The position numbers and the translations under genes were made by a program. A stretch of 64,000 nt of DNA, from NCBI GenBank assembly GCA_902363875.1, contig CABJBO010000002.1, positions 88,803 through 152,802 of the forward strand, written 5' to 3'. Below are positions 17,187 to 24,893 of the stretch, piece by piece. This stretch comes from Coriobacteriaceae bacterium (GTDB lineage: Bacteria > Actinomycetota > Coriobacteriia > Coriobacteriales > Coriobacteriaceae). Each line of letters starts with the position of its first letter. Position 1 is the stretch's first letter. Under the pieces are notes generated by a model. The model was not told where the DNA came from. It worked only from the letters and a program-made list of their open reading frames with translations, and made no database searches.

Positions 17187-17678
17187 ATGGCTGCTTCGAA
17201 TCCGCCTAAGGGGAGCGTTTCTTCTTCGTCCATCAAGCCGGTTACGCGCAAGGCCGTGCGTTGCCAGCGCGAGGTCGCCTGGCTTGTCACACAGGCGGCG
17301 GGCAAACTCGTGGCGAACACGGAAGACGTCAATGCGCCCACACCGAGCTTTGTGCTGGCAGCGGCGCTGGATCGAGTACGCCAGCTGGAACTCGCCGCAC
17401 AAGAAGACGGCGGCCATCTTGGCTACCAAGACGCTATGGCGCCCGACCTGTTGACCTTTTGTCGCATGACCAAGTTGCCCGCCGCACCCAATGCGCTTTC
17501 GGACGCAGGCTACATGTTTACGCTTTCGGGCGCGGACCTTATCCGCGATATCTACGCATACTGCAGCGAGCTCGCCGAGCGCCACGTCTTTGGCACGGCT
17601 GAAGTCAAACCGGGAAATGTCATCAAGCTGGTTCTCAGGCTGTTCCTGATGGACGGGTTCGGGGCCATGCCGGCGTAA
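17187..17678 (+). CDS. Hypothetical protein
   Basis: A 163-residue soluble, mostly helical protein with no recognised domain, signal peptide or membrane segment. The N-terminal 25 residues are polar (SVSSSSIKPVTRK). A good GGGAGGG site precedes the ATG at 17187, and a TATACT -10-like box with a preceding TG lies near 17115, inside the divergent frame. Start-proximal codon use matches the GC-rich neighbours. It converges with the AlbA_2 gene. Confidence 0.6.
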   Translation: MAASNPPKGSVSSSSIKPVTRKAVRCQREVAWLVTQAAGKLVANTEDVNAPTPSFVLAAALDRVRQLELAAQEDGGHLGYQDAMAPDLLTFCRMTKLPAAPNALSDAGYMFTLSGADLIRDIYAYCSELAERHVFGTAEVKPGNVIKLVLRLFLMDGFGAMPA

Positions 17679-17778
17679 GCCGAGTCTTTAGCATCACCGT
17701 CGACTGGGCAACAACCGCTTTACCTTAGTGGGCGCCAATCGAGGGTCGATTATTGGGTCGCCTCGTCCACTAACGCAT

Positions 17779-19245
17779 TTATTCCACGCGCTCTGACAGT
17801 CGATATTTGCGGTTGCGGCTTGTCGACGGCGCCGTGGGCTCAAGCTCGCCTTGAGCAATGAGCGCGTTGACGCGCGACCTAACCTGGGAAATTGTAAGCC
17901 CCGTGCGTTTTGCCAGCTCACGCGTCCCCAGCTCGCCGTAGTGTTTGAGTGCCGTCACAATTAAGCCTCCGCCATGATCGACCGGCTCGATCTTTGAACG
18001 GTAAAGTACGACCTTGAACCGATCGAACCCCGGGCAGAACAGGGGCTCGGCCAGACCATGCGCGCGCATGGCATCGATCATCATCGGGATGCCCGAGCCA
18101 TTGCCCTCAGCCGGCGAACCTGCGCCATCCGGAAGCGGGACAATCGACATGAGTTTCACGAGCGTCGCGTTACGGCATCGGGAGCTGCCGTCAAACAAGT
18201 TCTCTCGAGTCTTTCCCCCGTAAAGGCCGCCAGGATTCGTCACCTCGACACGATCGTCAAAGACGTCGACGGCGATCGATTGCCCACAGAACCGATCCCC
18301 GTATTCCCTGTGGATAACCGCGTTGGCGACTGCCTCGCGCAGGACCTCCTCGGGGATCTCCAGCGAGTCGATACGCGAGACGCCTTGGACGGTCGAGATG
18401 CGGCGCAGGTTTTTGGCGACAGCTGCGACGGCATCCGAAATCATCTCGCCTAGGGTGCCCTCGCAGACTGTGCGGTCCATAAACCTTAGTGGCCCCGCAG
18501 CTCCCTTTTGAGTTCCCACGTGGACAGCCACATCAATGAAGAGCTTGGGATAGAACTGCTGAGGGTAAACGCCCGCGGCAAGGAGGCCGGCCTTGGTAAC
18601 ATTGCCCTGGAAGTCGAGGAAATTCAGACGCTCCATCTTTGTCTTCTTGTCCGCCGCACCGCGCATCGCTCGAGGCGTCAGCGAATAGGCACGCTCTATC
18701 GTGCGGTCGACCATCGACTCGTCGAGATCGCCCACACTCGTACCGGGCACCGCATCGCGATCGCTAGGACTCGTCCGTTCATATGACGACAGTGCCAAAA
18801 CCTCGGTCGACGAAAGCGGGACATCTTTGTCATCGATGCGTTTGTAGCTGCCACCTTGAGCGCCCCGCTCTATGACATAGCAAGGCTTGCTCGACGGGTC
18901 GAGCTCCTCAATCGTGATGACCAGAACCACGGTGCCCTGGAGCTCCACGCGCTCAATGGTGTATTTGGGCGGATTGGCCAGCTTTCCACGACCGCCGGCA
19001 TCGCCCATGCCCGCCACGAATTGGTTGAGCACTTTCTCGGTCTCAAAGTTTGTAACTGGGACAAAACCCGCGTGCTCGCTCACTCCGAGTACGATGATGC
19101 CGCCGGCGGTGTTTGCGAAAGCGCTGACCGTTTCCCATACGTCGCGGGAAAGTGTCGTGGCGCTCTCCTTGACCTCGACGTTAAGATCGTCCGAGCCCAT
19201 GCGCCTTAAAGACTCGAGCAGACCGGTCAGTTCGTTTTCGTTCAT
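17779..19245 (-). CDS. AlbA_2 / ATPase-like / winged-helix putative transcriptional regulator
   Basis: A 488-residue protein of the type often misnamed RecG-like helicase. The N-terminal AlbA_2 (Schlafen-type) domain spans about residues 20-130 (EVKESATTLSRDVWETVSAF, then GGIIVLGV). A GHKL-like ATPase region around residue 290-360 shows EEVLREAVANAVIHREY and a GGLY loop. The C-terminal winged helix (about 425-475) reads LGTRELAKRTGLTISQVRSR. Such proteins are usually DNA-binding regulators. The ATG at 19245 has GGA seven bases upstream; a GTG two codons earlier is too close to that site. The upstream 430 bases carry arrays of TATCTCTC repeats. Confidence 0.8.
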   Translation of the reverse strand: MNENELTGLLESLRRMGSDDLNVEVKESATTLSRDVWETVSAFANTAGGIIVLGVSEHAGFVPVTNFETEKVLNQFVAGMGDAGGRGKLANPPKYTIERVELQGTVVLVITIEELDPSSKPCYVIERGAQGGSYKRIDDKDVPLSSTEVLALSSYERTSPSDRDAVPGTSVGDLDESMVDRTIERAYSLTPRAMRGAADKKTKMERLNFLDFQGNVTKAGLLAAGVYPQQFYPKLFIDVAVHVGTQKGAAGPLRFMDRTVCEGTLGEMISDAVAAVAKNLRRISTVQGVSRIDSLEIPEEVLREAVANAVIHREYGDRFCGQSIAVDVFDDRVEVTNPGGLYGGKTRENLFDGSSRCRNATLVKLMSIVPLPDGAGSPAEGNGSGIPMMIDAMRAHGLAEPLFCPGFDRFKVVLYRSKIEPVDHGGGLIVTALKHYGELGTRELAKRTGLTISQVRSRVNALIAQGELEPTAPSTSRNRKYRLSERVE

Positions 19246-19307
19246 CTGCACGTCCTTTCGCTCGGTTCTGCGAAGAATGCCGCGGATAGATTTCCCTCGT
19301 CTCTCAG

Positions 19308-19376
19308 TTATCTCTCGTAATTATCTCTCATCTTTCTGTTATCTCTCATATTAGAGATGAGTGAGAGATGAAAGAT
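19308..19376. promoter_or_regulatory. First array of TATCTCTC(A/G)T repeats
   Basis: Three forward copies of TTATCTCTC(G/A)T (near 19308, 19321 and 19339) are followed by inverted copies GATGAGTGAGAGATG, so the block can also fold as a hairpin. It lies between a possible promoter (TTGTTC-17-TTAAAT on the minus strand, about 19399-19427) and the AlbA_2 gene. Likely a multi-site operator. Confidence 0.6.
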
Positions 19377-19471
19377 AAGATGTCTGTCATCTGTTCCATT
19401 TAAACATGTTTTTGCCGGTAGAACAATCGGTATTGAGATAATACCATGATTGCCTGTCTCTTTGCTGCTCA

Positions 19472-19543
19472 GTTATCTCTCATATTTATCTCTCGTCTTT
19501 CAGCTATCTCTCGTGTTAGTGACGAATGAGAGATGAGAGATGC
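19472..19543. promoter_or_regulatory. Second array of TATCTCTC(A/G)T repeats
   Basis: Copies begin near 19472, 19487 and 19504 and are followed by the inverted copy ATGAGAGATGAGAGAT. This array lies upstream of the inferred AlbA_2 promoter and mirrors the first one. A small dyad, GGTATT-gagat-AATACC, sits between the arrays at 19430-19446. Confidence 0.6.
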
Positions 19544-19594
19544 GTGAGTGATGGACGAGTGTGATTTTTTGGACGGTCGGAAAATCCCTCAAAT

Positions 19595-19630
19595 AAAAAA
19601 CGGGGCCGGCCTTACGCCGAGCCCCGTTTT
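19595..19630 (-). terminator. Terminator at the end of PTS operon 1
   Basis: On the minus strand, arms AAAACGGGGCTCGGCG and GGCCGGCCCCG (with a small bulge) run into TTTTTT, downstream of the IID gene. Confidence 0.85.
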
Positions 19631-19675
19631 CAAACGGTCAGTTAGTTATCCAACGCGCGAGCATAGCAGTCAACA

Positions 19676-20524
19676 TTACGCCGCCGCGAACACTCCCAAG
19701 CCCGTTCCGATGATGCAGATTGCGAAGATGCCCAAGATGATCCAAATGGTCTTGACGCCCTTTTTATAGAGGGCAACGCAAGCGAACGTTGCCAGCAAGG
19801 GCAGCAGACCGGGGAAGATCGAATCGAACAGATCCTGCAGGACAATCTCCGAACCACCCACGTCAAAGGTCAAAGCCGTGGACAGCGAGACCTGTGCCGC
19901 AATCATGGCGCCGATAACGGTCATTCCGAGAACACCGGCAGCATGCGTCATGCGAGACATAAGGTTGCTCTCTTCGGACTGCTGCAAAAACTTGGTTCCC
20001 AAGTCGTAACCCAGATGGGCGGCGACGATACGCGTTGCAAAGTTAATCACGGAGTAGATAAGCGCGTACACGATGGGGCCGAGCGGGTTGCCCGTCGAAG
20101 CGATGCCAATACCAATGCCGGCGGCAACCACGCGGAACGTACCCCAGTAGAACGAATCGCCGATGCCGGAAAGCGGTCCCATAAGGCCGACCTTCATGGC
20201 GTTAATCGAGGACGTGTCGAAGTTCTTATCGGCAGCCGCCTGCTCTTCCATCGAAACCGTTAGGCCGGCTACAAACGGAAGCACATGAGGCGTGATGTTA
20301 AAGAACTCGGTATGGCGATCGAGCGCCGCATAGTAATCGTCGTCGTTGGGATAGATCTTTCGCAGGGGCTTCTGAATGGTGTACATGAAGCCCATTGCCA
20401 TCATCTTGTCGTACGACTGCGAGCACTGGCTCGTAAACTGGCGAAGGAACATGCTCCGATACATATCGGGAGTCATAATCGCGTCCTTCTTGGCCTCTTT
20501 GAGGTCGGTGTTCTGGATAGCCAT
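19676..20524 (-). CDS. PTS mannose/fructose/sorbose-family IID component (system 1)
   Basis: One of the two membrane subunits forming the sugar channel of a mannose-family phosphotransferase system. The 282-residue protein has the IID signature region MGFMYTIQKPLRKIY, the GPLSGIGDSFYWGTFR loop near residue 135, and hydrophobic C-terminal segments with an ATFACVALYKKGVK turn. Its ATG shares one base with the IIC stop (TAATG), so the two are translationally coupled. Together with IIC, IIB and IIA upstream the set is complete. Substrate is not readable from the sequence; the SIS gene next door points to Amadori-type or amino sugars. Confidence 0.95.
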   Translation of the reverse strand: MAIQNTDLKEAKKDAIMTPDMYRSMFLRQFTSQCSQSYDKMMAMGFMYTIQKPLRKIYPNDDDYYAALDRHTEFFNITPHVLPFVAGLTVSMEEQAAADKNFDTSSINAMKVGLMGPLSGIGDSFYWGTFRVVAAGIGIGIASTGNPLGPIVYALIYSVINFATRIVAAHLGYDLGTKFLQQSEESNLMSRMTHAAGVLGMTVIGAMIAAQVSLSTALTFDVGGSEIVLQDLFDSIFPGLLPLLATFACVALYKKGVKTIWIILGIFAICIIGTGLGVFAAA

Positions 20525-21297
20525 TAGAAGTCCTCCTCTTCATCTGCAGCAACCGTCTGCGGACCGGACGAGCCCTCGCGGAAGGCCAGGAGCAGCGCGA
20601 CGCAAATGGCAGCTGCGGCGACGCCGACCACGTCCATCTTGAGGTAGATGACCATAATGAAGCCCAGGAACAGCCAGGGAAGGAGCTTGTTATCGCCCAT
20701 GGTCCTGATAAGAAGAGCGAAGCCGATGCAGACCATGACGCCGGACGCAACGTTGAGGCCGTCCATCACAAACTGCGGAATCGCGTTGAGCGCATTGTTG
20801 ATAAGGTCGGCACCAAAGAACAGCGAGCCAAACACCAGCAGTGCAGACGGAATGCCAATCGACAGCGGCACGATGGTCAGATGGTACAGATTTGCCTTGG
20901 CAAGATCGCGATTTGCCAGAGCGGTCTCAATCTTCTTGCAGGCAAAGGCACCCGGAACGGCGTAGCAGAAGTTGCGCCACACCTGAAGGAAGACGGAGAC
21001 GGGAAGGGCGAGCGCGACGGCAGTTGCCGTGCCTGTACCCGTAATGACAGCAAACGCGCAGCCAAGCACGCCGGAGGCATAGACCTCGGGAGGAACCGCC
21101 GCGCCGACCATGATGGCGCCCATGAACATGGACTCCAAAGCAGCGCCGACGATAACGCCCTGCTGGACATCGCCAAGGATCAAGCCGACAAACAGGCTCG
21201 TAAACAGCGGACGACCAAGCATCGTAATGCCAAATAATTGCTCGTCCATGGACGCAATAAATGCGACCAGTGCAACTAGAAGATACTGGACAACCAT
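20524..21297 (-). CDS. PTS mannose/fructose/sorbose-family IIC component (system 1)
   Basis: Substrate-translocating membrane subunit, about 257 residues, rich in long hydrophobic helices. It begins MVVQYLLVALVAFIASMDEQ and contains the family loop LGDVQQGVIVGAALES near residue 45. The ATG at 21297 is preferred; a TTG three codons upstream is an alternative. It follows the SIS gene by 81 bases and overlaps IID by one base. A short acidic C-terminal tail (ADEEEDF) is likely cytosolic. Confidence 0.95.
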   Translation of the reverse strand: MVVQYLLVALVAFIASMDEQLFGITMLGRPLFTSLFVGLILGDVQQGVIVGAALESMFMGAIMVGAAVPPEVYASGVLGCAFAVITGTGTATAVALALPVSVFLQVWRNFCYAVPGAFACKKIETALANRDLAKANLYHLTIVPLSIGIPSALLVFGSLFFGADLINNALNAIPQFVMDGLNVASGVMVCIGFALLIRTMGDNKLLPWLFLGFIMVIYLKMDVVGVAAAAICVALLLAFREGSSGPQTVAADEEEDF

Positions 21298-21378
21298 TTC
21301 GATCAACCCCAGAAACAGGTCTGCAGGCGAGGCATTCTGCGCAGCTCGCCTGCAGACAACCGCAGCAATTTGAGAGGA

Positions 21379-22413
21379 TTAGTAGTTCATCTGGTGATAG
21401 TAACGACGCGTGGTGAGCGGGTGGTTACGGACGTGCTCGAGATGGCAGCTCAGACGCTCGGTGATGGTGTAGGTGACCATCGGGGAGACGATCTTGCGGA
21501 ACTCGGGGTCGCTGAACGGCAGCTCGACCTCGGCGGTGTCAAACTTGTTCACGCGGACGTTGACGCCCTTCTCGTCGGCGAGCATGTGAGTGAAGTTGTC
21601 CACGCGGTCCATGAGCTTACGGGTGTCGTCCTCGCCGTAGAGCATGATGAGGCTCGTGCCCTCCTCGCACAGCTCGATGGTGCCGTGGAAGAACTCGGCG
21701 GCGTGGATGGACTTGGTCTTGATCCACTGCATCTCCTCGAGGATGCACATGGCGTAGTCGTAGGCTTCACCCCAGAGCATGCCGGAGCCAATCACCATGT
21801 GGTAATCGGTGTCCTTGAAGTCCTCGGCCATGGCGGCGCAGCGCTCGTCCTGAGCGTCCTTGGCCTTGATGAGGTACGGAGCAATGTTGCCGAACTCTTC
21901 CATGAAGGTGTCGTACTTGGGGAAGGCGCCGGCGTTCTTGAGGAAGCGGGCGACCAGCGTGATCTGGTAGGTGTAGATGGCCTCGCACAGAACGTCGTCC
22001 TCGGCGAAGCTGAAGAACTTGTAATCGGCGTACTCGGTGGCCGGGGTGTTGTCGTTGGAGACATACATCAGCGTGCGGGCGCCCTGCTCCTGGCAGAACT
22101 TGGCAGCCTCGATGATCTCGGGGGTGGTGCCGGTACGGGTGGAGAAGACGCAGACCGAGTCCTTGTTGAAGGTCTTGGGCGGGCATGCGAGGAACTCAGC
22201 GGCGATCTCGCAGTGGACGTCGACGTCGGCCGTGGTGGTCTCGACCCAATACTTCATCGGGAGCGTGTGGGCCCAGGTGCCGCCGCAGCCGATGAAGAAG
22301 ATGTTGGAATAACCCTGCTCGCAGACCTTGTCCACGGCAGCCTCAATCTGAGGACGGAGAGCGAGGGCATCGCTCACAACCTTCTCGTAACGAGGCTCAT
22401 CGAAATTGAACAT
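21379..22413 (-). CDS. SIS-domain sugar-phosphate deglycase/isomerase, paralogue 1
   Basis: A cytosolic enzyme of 344 residues with two SIS folds, of the FrlB/GfrE/GfrF type that cleaves fructoselysine- or glucoselysine-6-phosphate to a hexose-6-phosphate and an amine. Visible marks are the first phosphate loop FIGCGGTWAH (about residue 40), the second, STRTGTTPE (about 97), the segment EEMQWIKTKSIHAAEFFHGT (about 240-260, holding a conserved Glu and His), and the C-terminal RRYYHQMNY. It lies between the IIAB unit and IIC-IID, with its own promoter and an AGGAG site. Deglycase activity is by analogy; an isomerase of another sugar phosphate is possible. Confidence 0.8.
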   Translation of the reverse strand: MFNFDEPRYEKVVSDALALRPQIEAAVDKVCEQGYSNIFFIGCGGTWAHTLPMKYWVETTTADVDVHCEIAAEFLACPPKTFNKDSVCVFSTRTGTTPEIIEAAKFCQEQGARTLMYVSNDNTPATEYADYKFFSFAEDDVLCEAIYTYQITLVARFLKNAGAFPKYDTFMEEFGNIAPYLIKAKDAQDERCAAMAEDFKDTDYHMVIGSGMLWGEAYDYAMCILEEMQWIKTKSIHAAEFFHGTIELCEEGTSLIMLYGEDDTRKLMDRVDNFTHMLADEKGVNVRVNKFDTAEVELPFSDPEFRKIVSPMVTYTITERLSCHLEHVRNHPLTTRRYYHQMNY

Positions 22414-22457
22414 CCCTTACTCCTAACTCACTTGGATGAACCCTTCATTCATCCCAT

Positions 22458-22490
22458 GACGTTATAATACTTTATATATCTAACTATGCA
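22458..22490 (-). promoter_or_regulatory. Promoter region of the SIS1-IIC-IID unit with a TATAACGTC motif
   Basis: On the minus strand TTGCAT is followed after 16 bases by TATTAT, and the stretch ends ATTATAACGTC. The same motif occurs at 37966, 43989 and, with one change, 45273. Probably a GntR-type operator overlapping the -10 region. Confidence 0.5.
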
Positions 22491-22525
22491 AGAACTATTT
22501 CAGATTTTTTTGATTTTTCTTTAAT

Positions 22526-22556
22526 AAAAAGCCCGCCGATCAAATGATCGACGGGC
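22526..22556 (-). terminator. Terminator between IIB and the SIS1 gene
   Basis: On the minus strand, arms GCCCGTCGATCA and TGATCGGCGGGC are followed by TTTTTATT. It divides PTS operon 1 into a IIA-IIB unit and a SIS-IIC-IID unit, or acts as an attenuating internal terminator. Confidence 0.85.
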
Positions 22557-22607
22557 ATAGGCATAGAGCATTGGTTCAATAAATGCCGAGCATCAACGCG
22601 TCTCCGG

Positions 22608-23081
22608 CTAGAAAACGTCCTTGGCAAACACCTTAGCGTCATTGGGGACCTGACGGATTTCGATGGCCACGCCATCACCCAGGAGCTCTTGGATATGTTC
22701 GGCATCTTTCTCGGTCGCAAAGATCGCAGGGGTCGGATGAAGCGTGGTCTCAGGGGTCTTTCGGGTTCCGCCCAGATTGATCTCTTTGATGTCTTTGCAA
22801 CCCTTAGCGAGACGATAGACATCTTCAATCGTCTCAGTGATGATAAACAGCGAATACTTGTCGGTAACGCCGCTGTTGAGCGCCTCGATAGCAGCGTCAA
22901 CATCCTTGATGACGAGTTTAACGCCGTTGGGGCGGGCGAGCCTCAAGGCCGCCTTCCTCATGTCGTCTTTTGCCACAGCATCGCTGGCAAGCAAGATGCA
23001 ATCTACATCCAAAGCGTGAGTCCAGGACATGGCAACTTGGCCGTGAATCAGTCGGTAATCAACTCTCGTAAGCTTAATCAT
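22608..23081 (-). CDS. PTS mannose/fructose/sorbose-family IIB component (system 1)
   Basis: Cytosolic phosphocarrier, about 157 residues, which takes phosphate from IIA onto a histidine and passes it to the incoming sugar. The N-terminal MIKLTRVDYRLIHGQVAMSW contains the phosphorylated His in the family motif DxRLIHGQV. The start at 23081 is chosen because GGAG lies nine bases upstream; an in-frame ATG at 23090 would directly abut that site. It follows the IIA gene by 71 bases and ends before a strong terminator. Confidence 0.93.
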   Translation of the reverse strand: MIKLTRVDYRLIHGQVAMSWTHALDVDCILLASDAVAKDDMRKAALRLARPNGVKLVIKDVDAAIEALNSGVTDKYSLFIITETIEDVYRLAKGCKDIKEINLGGTRKTPETTLHPTPAIFATEKDAEHIQELLGDGVAIEIRQVPNDAKVFAKDVF

Positions 23082-23152
23082 CGTTATCATCTCCGCACGT
23101 GATAAAGGGAATGACAGGTGTGGCCCCCAGCTAGGGCTCGAACCAGAACTAA

Positions 23153-23572
23153 CTAGAACTCTTCTTCCTCGGCGCCGGCAAGCATGTCCGCCGCCTCGCA
23201 AAGCTGAATAAACGAACGCGATCCCTCGACCGCGGCTTTGGCCTTGTCCGCATCCAGGGAGTCCAGCTGTGTAACCATTTCCACCAGCAGCGGCAAGTTC
23301 ATTCCAGCGATTAACGTAAACGATCCGTCGGTCTGCCTCTGAATGAATTCGTTGTTTACAGAGCCGCCAAAGATGTCAGTCACGACAAACCAAGAGTCGG
23401 CAGGGTCCCTCGTCTCCATCCATGCATCAATCAACGCCGCGACGTCCCTTGAATCGTCATCGACATAGGCGCACAGGCACTCGATTCGGTCGTTGGTGCC
23501 CATCAGAATCTCCAGAGAGCTTTTCATGCCTTGGGCGAGATAACCATGACTCGCTAGCAATATCTTATTCAT
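23153..23572 (-). CDS. PTS mannose/fructose/sorbose-family IIA component (system 1)
   Basis: Cytosolic 139-residue protein phosphorylated by HPr on the conserved His of ASHG (residue 9). The core TDIFGGSVNNEF (about residue 64-75) is typical of the mannose IIA fold. It is the first gene after the GntR regulator, with GGAGAACT before the ATG. In the second PTS of this window the same domain is fused to IIB, so the two systems are not simple recent duplicates. Confidence 0.95.
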   Translation of the reverse strand: MNKILLASHGYLAQGMKSSLEILMGTNDRIECLCAYVDDDSRDVAALIDAWMETRDPADSWFVVTDIFGGSVNNEFIQRQTDGSFTLIAGMNLPLLVEMVTQLDSLDADKAKAAVEGSRSFIQLCEAADMLAGAEEEEF

Positions 23573-23589
23573 AGTTCTCCAATACCAAT

Positions 23590-23697
23590 AGGACGTACTA
23601 TATTGTCATAACAAAGTATATTAGCAATCTACCCTACGTGGTGTGTCTATTTTCCAAATCCGCGAACGGTAACAATTGGTCGGTAAATCGACCAATC
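23590..23697 (-). promoter_or_regulatory. Control region between GntR1 and IIA
   Basis: A hairpin with arms TTGGTCG and CGACCAA (23676-23697) follows the GntR1 stop. Further down, an AT-rich imperfect dyad around 23597-23619 (TACT..TTGT and ACAA..AGTA half-sites) overlaps a probable promoter (TATAGT -10). It is a plausible GntR1 operator. A TATTGT-containing stretch also lies upstream of GntR1 itself near 24456. Confidence 0.4.
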
Positions 23698-23707
23698 TAT
23701 CGCTAAT

Positions 23708-24412
23708 TTACAAATAGAACTTCAGTCGCTCGGTGCAGTACACCTGACGGGAGATGAAAAGCGGCTCGCCACTTGGGGCATAACGTCTATCGACAAACAG
23801 AAGCAGCGAAGAGTCCAGCTCCACGTTAAGGTATGCCGCCTCGAGCTCGCTCGCATAGCAGACCTCGAGCGTACGCGTGTTGGGACCCATCTTGATCCCC
23901 TGGCGATCGAGTACCGCCATCAGCGAATCATCGAGAGACTCATGCTCCAAAAAAGAAAGCGCAGCGGAATAGCTATTGGTTTCCAGCATCGTGGGCTTGC
24001 CATCCACAAGGCGCAGACGACGGCTACGCAATACCTTTTGGGTATCGTCTACGCCCAGGAACTTCGCGTCTCGCAGACTTGGGAAGTCCCAGCCCATTTC
24101 GAGAACCCTGGTAGACGCCTGTTTGCCCGCAAGCTGGCACGAATGGGTAAAACTCTCACGGTCGTCCGCGGCATACATCTGCGTGTCCGACGAAACGAAC
24201 GTGCCCTTGCCGCGGGCCCTCTCAACAAGCCCAGCATCTTCCATTTCTTTAATTGCGGAGCGAACCGTTATTCGGCTCACGCCAAATTGCTCGATAAGCT
24301 CCGCCTCGGTCGGAAGCTTATCTCCCGGGCGGTACGTGCCGTTGGCGATCGAATCAGAAAGCGCACGGACAATCTGTTTGTACAGGGGGATAACGCTATT
24401 TGCCTCAACCAT
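23708..24412 (-). CDS. GntR-family (HutC/UTRA) regulator 1
   Basis: Transcriptional repressor of about 234 residues. The N-terminal GntR winged helix (about residues 8-72) includes GDKLPTEAELIEQFGVSRIT, and the UTRA effector domain follows (about 90-230), a fold that binds phosphorylated sugars or related ligands. The ATG at 24412 is preferred because AAAGGT lies nine bases upstream; a second ATG at 24421 abuts it. It sits directly upstream of the IIA gene on the same strand, so it is the natural local regulator of PTS system 1. Confidence 0.92.
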   Translation of the reverse strand: MVEANSVIPLYKQIVRALSDSIANGTYRPGDKLPTEAELIEQFGVSRITVRSAIKEMEDAGLVERARGKGTFVSSDTQMYAADDRESFTHSCQLAGKQASTRVLEMGWDFPSLRDAKFLGVDDTQKVLRSRRLRLVDGKPTMLETNSYSAALSFLEHESLDDSLMAVLDRQGIKMGPNTRTLEVCYASELEAAYLNVELDSSLLLFVDRRYAPSGEPLFISRQVYCTERLKFYL

Positions 24413-24630
24413 ATCAACCATACCTTTACAAGGAATCAGCAGCCTATAGATAAATGACTTATATTGTATTAGAACTTTTTAGCACTCCACGCCATTTCCT
24501 ATAATGTTTTAGCAAACGAGGGGTTATTTTGCGTAAGCGGTGTAGAGTCCATCCATTTCCGCATACAGCTTCAATCTGATGGCGGTATATGCATCCGATA
24601 AGCCGATTGATTTTTATCTTCTACCTGTCT

Positions 24631-24662
24631 CACATTCATCCCACGTCGTAGAGATGAATGTG
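24631..24662. repeat. Ten-base perfect inverted repeat
   Basis: CACATTCATC and GATGAATGTG flank a 12-base loop in the divergent gap between GntR1 and the M16 peptidase. A TGAGAGAT stretch next to it resembles the repeat upstream of the AlbA_2 gene. Confidence 0.55.
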
Positions 24663-24687
24663 AGGTGAGAGATACGTACTTGACGCG

Positions 24688-24813
24688 CGAGCGTGGATAT
24701 TTGGACGGTTTTTGGGCTTTTGGCGGCCGATTTCGTCCGAAAATCCACGCTCATGCGGCAGACGTCCGAATTTCCACGCTCGTGTGCCAGAAAATCCACG
24801 CTCATCCGGCAGA
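24688..24813. repeat. Direct and inverted repeats containing TCCACGCTC
   Basis: Two direct copies of a 24-base unit that begins GAAAATCCACGCTCAT and ends CGGCAGA lie at 24739-24762 and 24790-24813, with one mismatch and a 51-base period. Between them CGTCCGAATTTCCACGCTC is the inverted partner of GAGCGTGGATATTTGGACG near 24690. The remainder of the 24413-24893 gap has no gene. It may be a MITE or a multi-site operator for the M16 gene. Confidence 0.55.
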
Positions 24814-24893
24814 TTGGTCGAAGGCCCCATATGGGTATACTCTCGGGGATTCGACTCGATTCGCCCCCGCTGGGGCGTCAAAGGAGACTGCAT

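Noticed and set aside
19308..19543. CRISPR array
   Set aside because: The TATCTCTC repeats are only about ten bases, irregularly spaced and occur in both orientations, with no spacers of uniform length and no cas genes.
23090..23150. tRNA-like 3' fragment (GGTTCGAGCCC on the minus strand) between IIA and IIB
   Set aside because: The putative T-stem does not pair properly and there is no acceptor, D-arm or anticodon arm nearby, so I do not call a tRNA remnant or attachment site.
24693..24893. A 5' extension of the M16 peptidase frame by 67 codons
   Set aside because: The extension is made of the intergenic repeats and lacks a ribosome-binding site, whereas ATG 24894 has AAGGAGA at ideal spacing.
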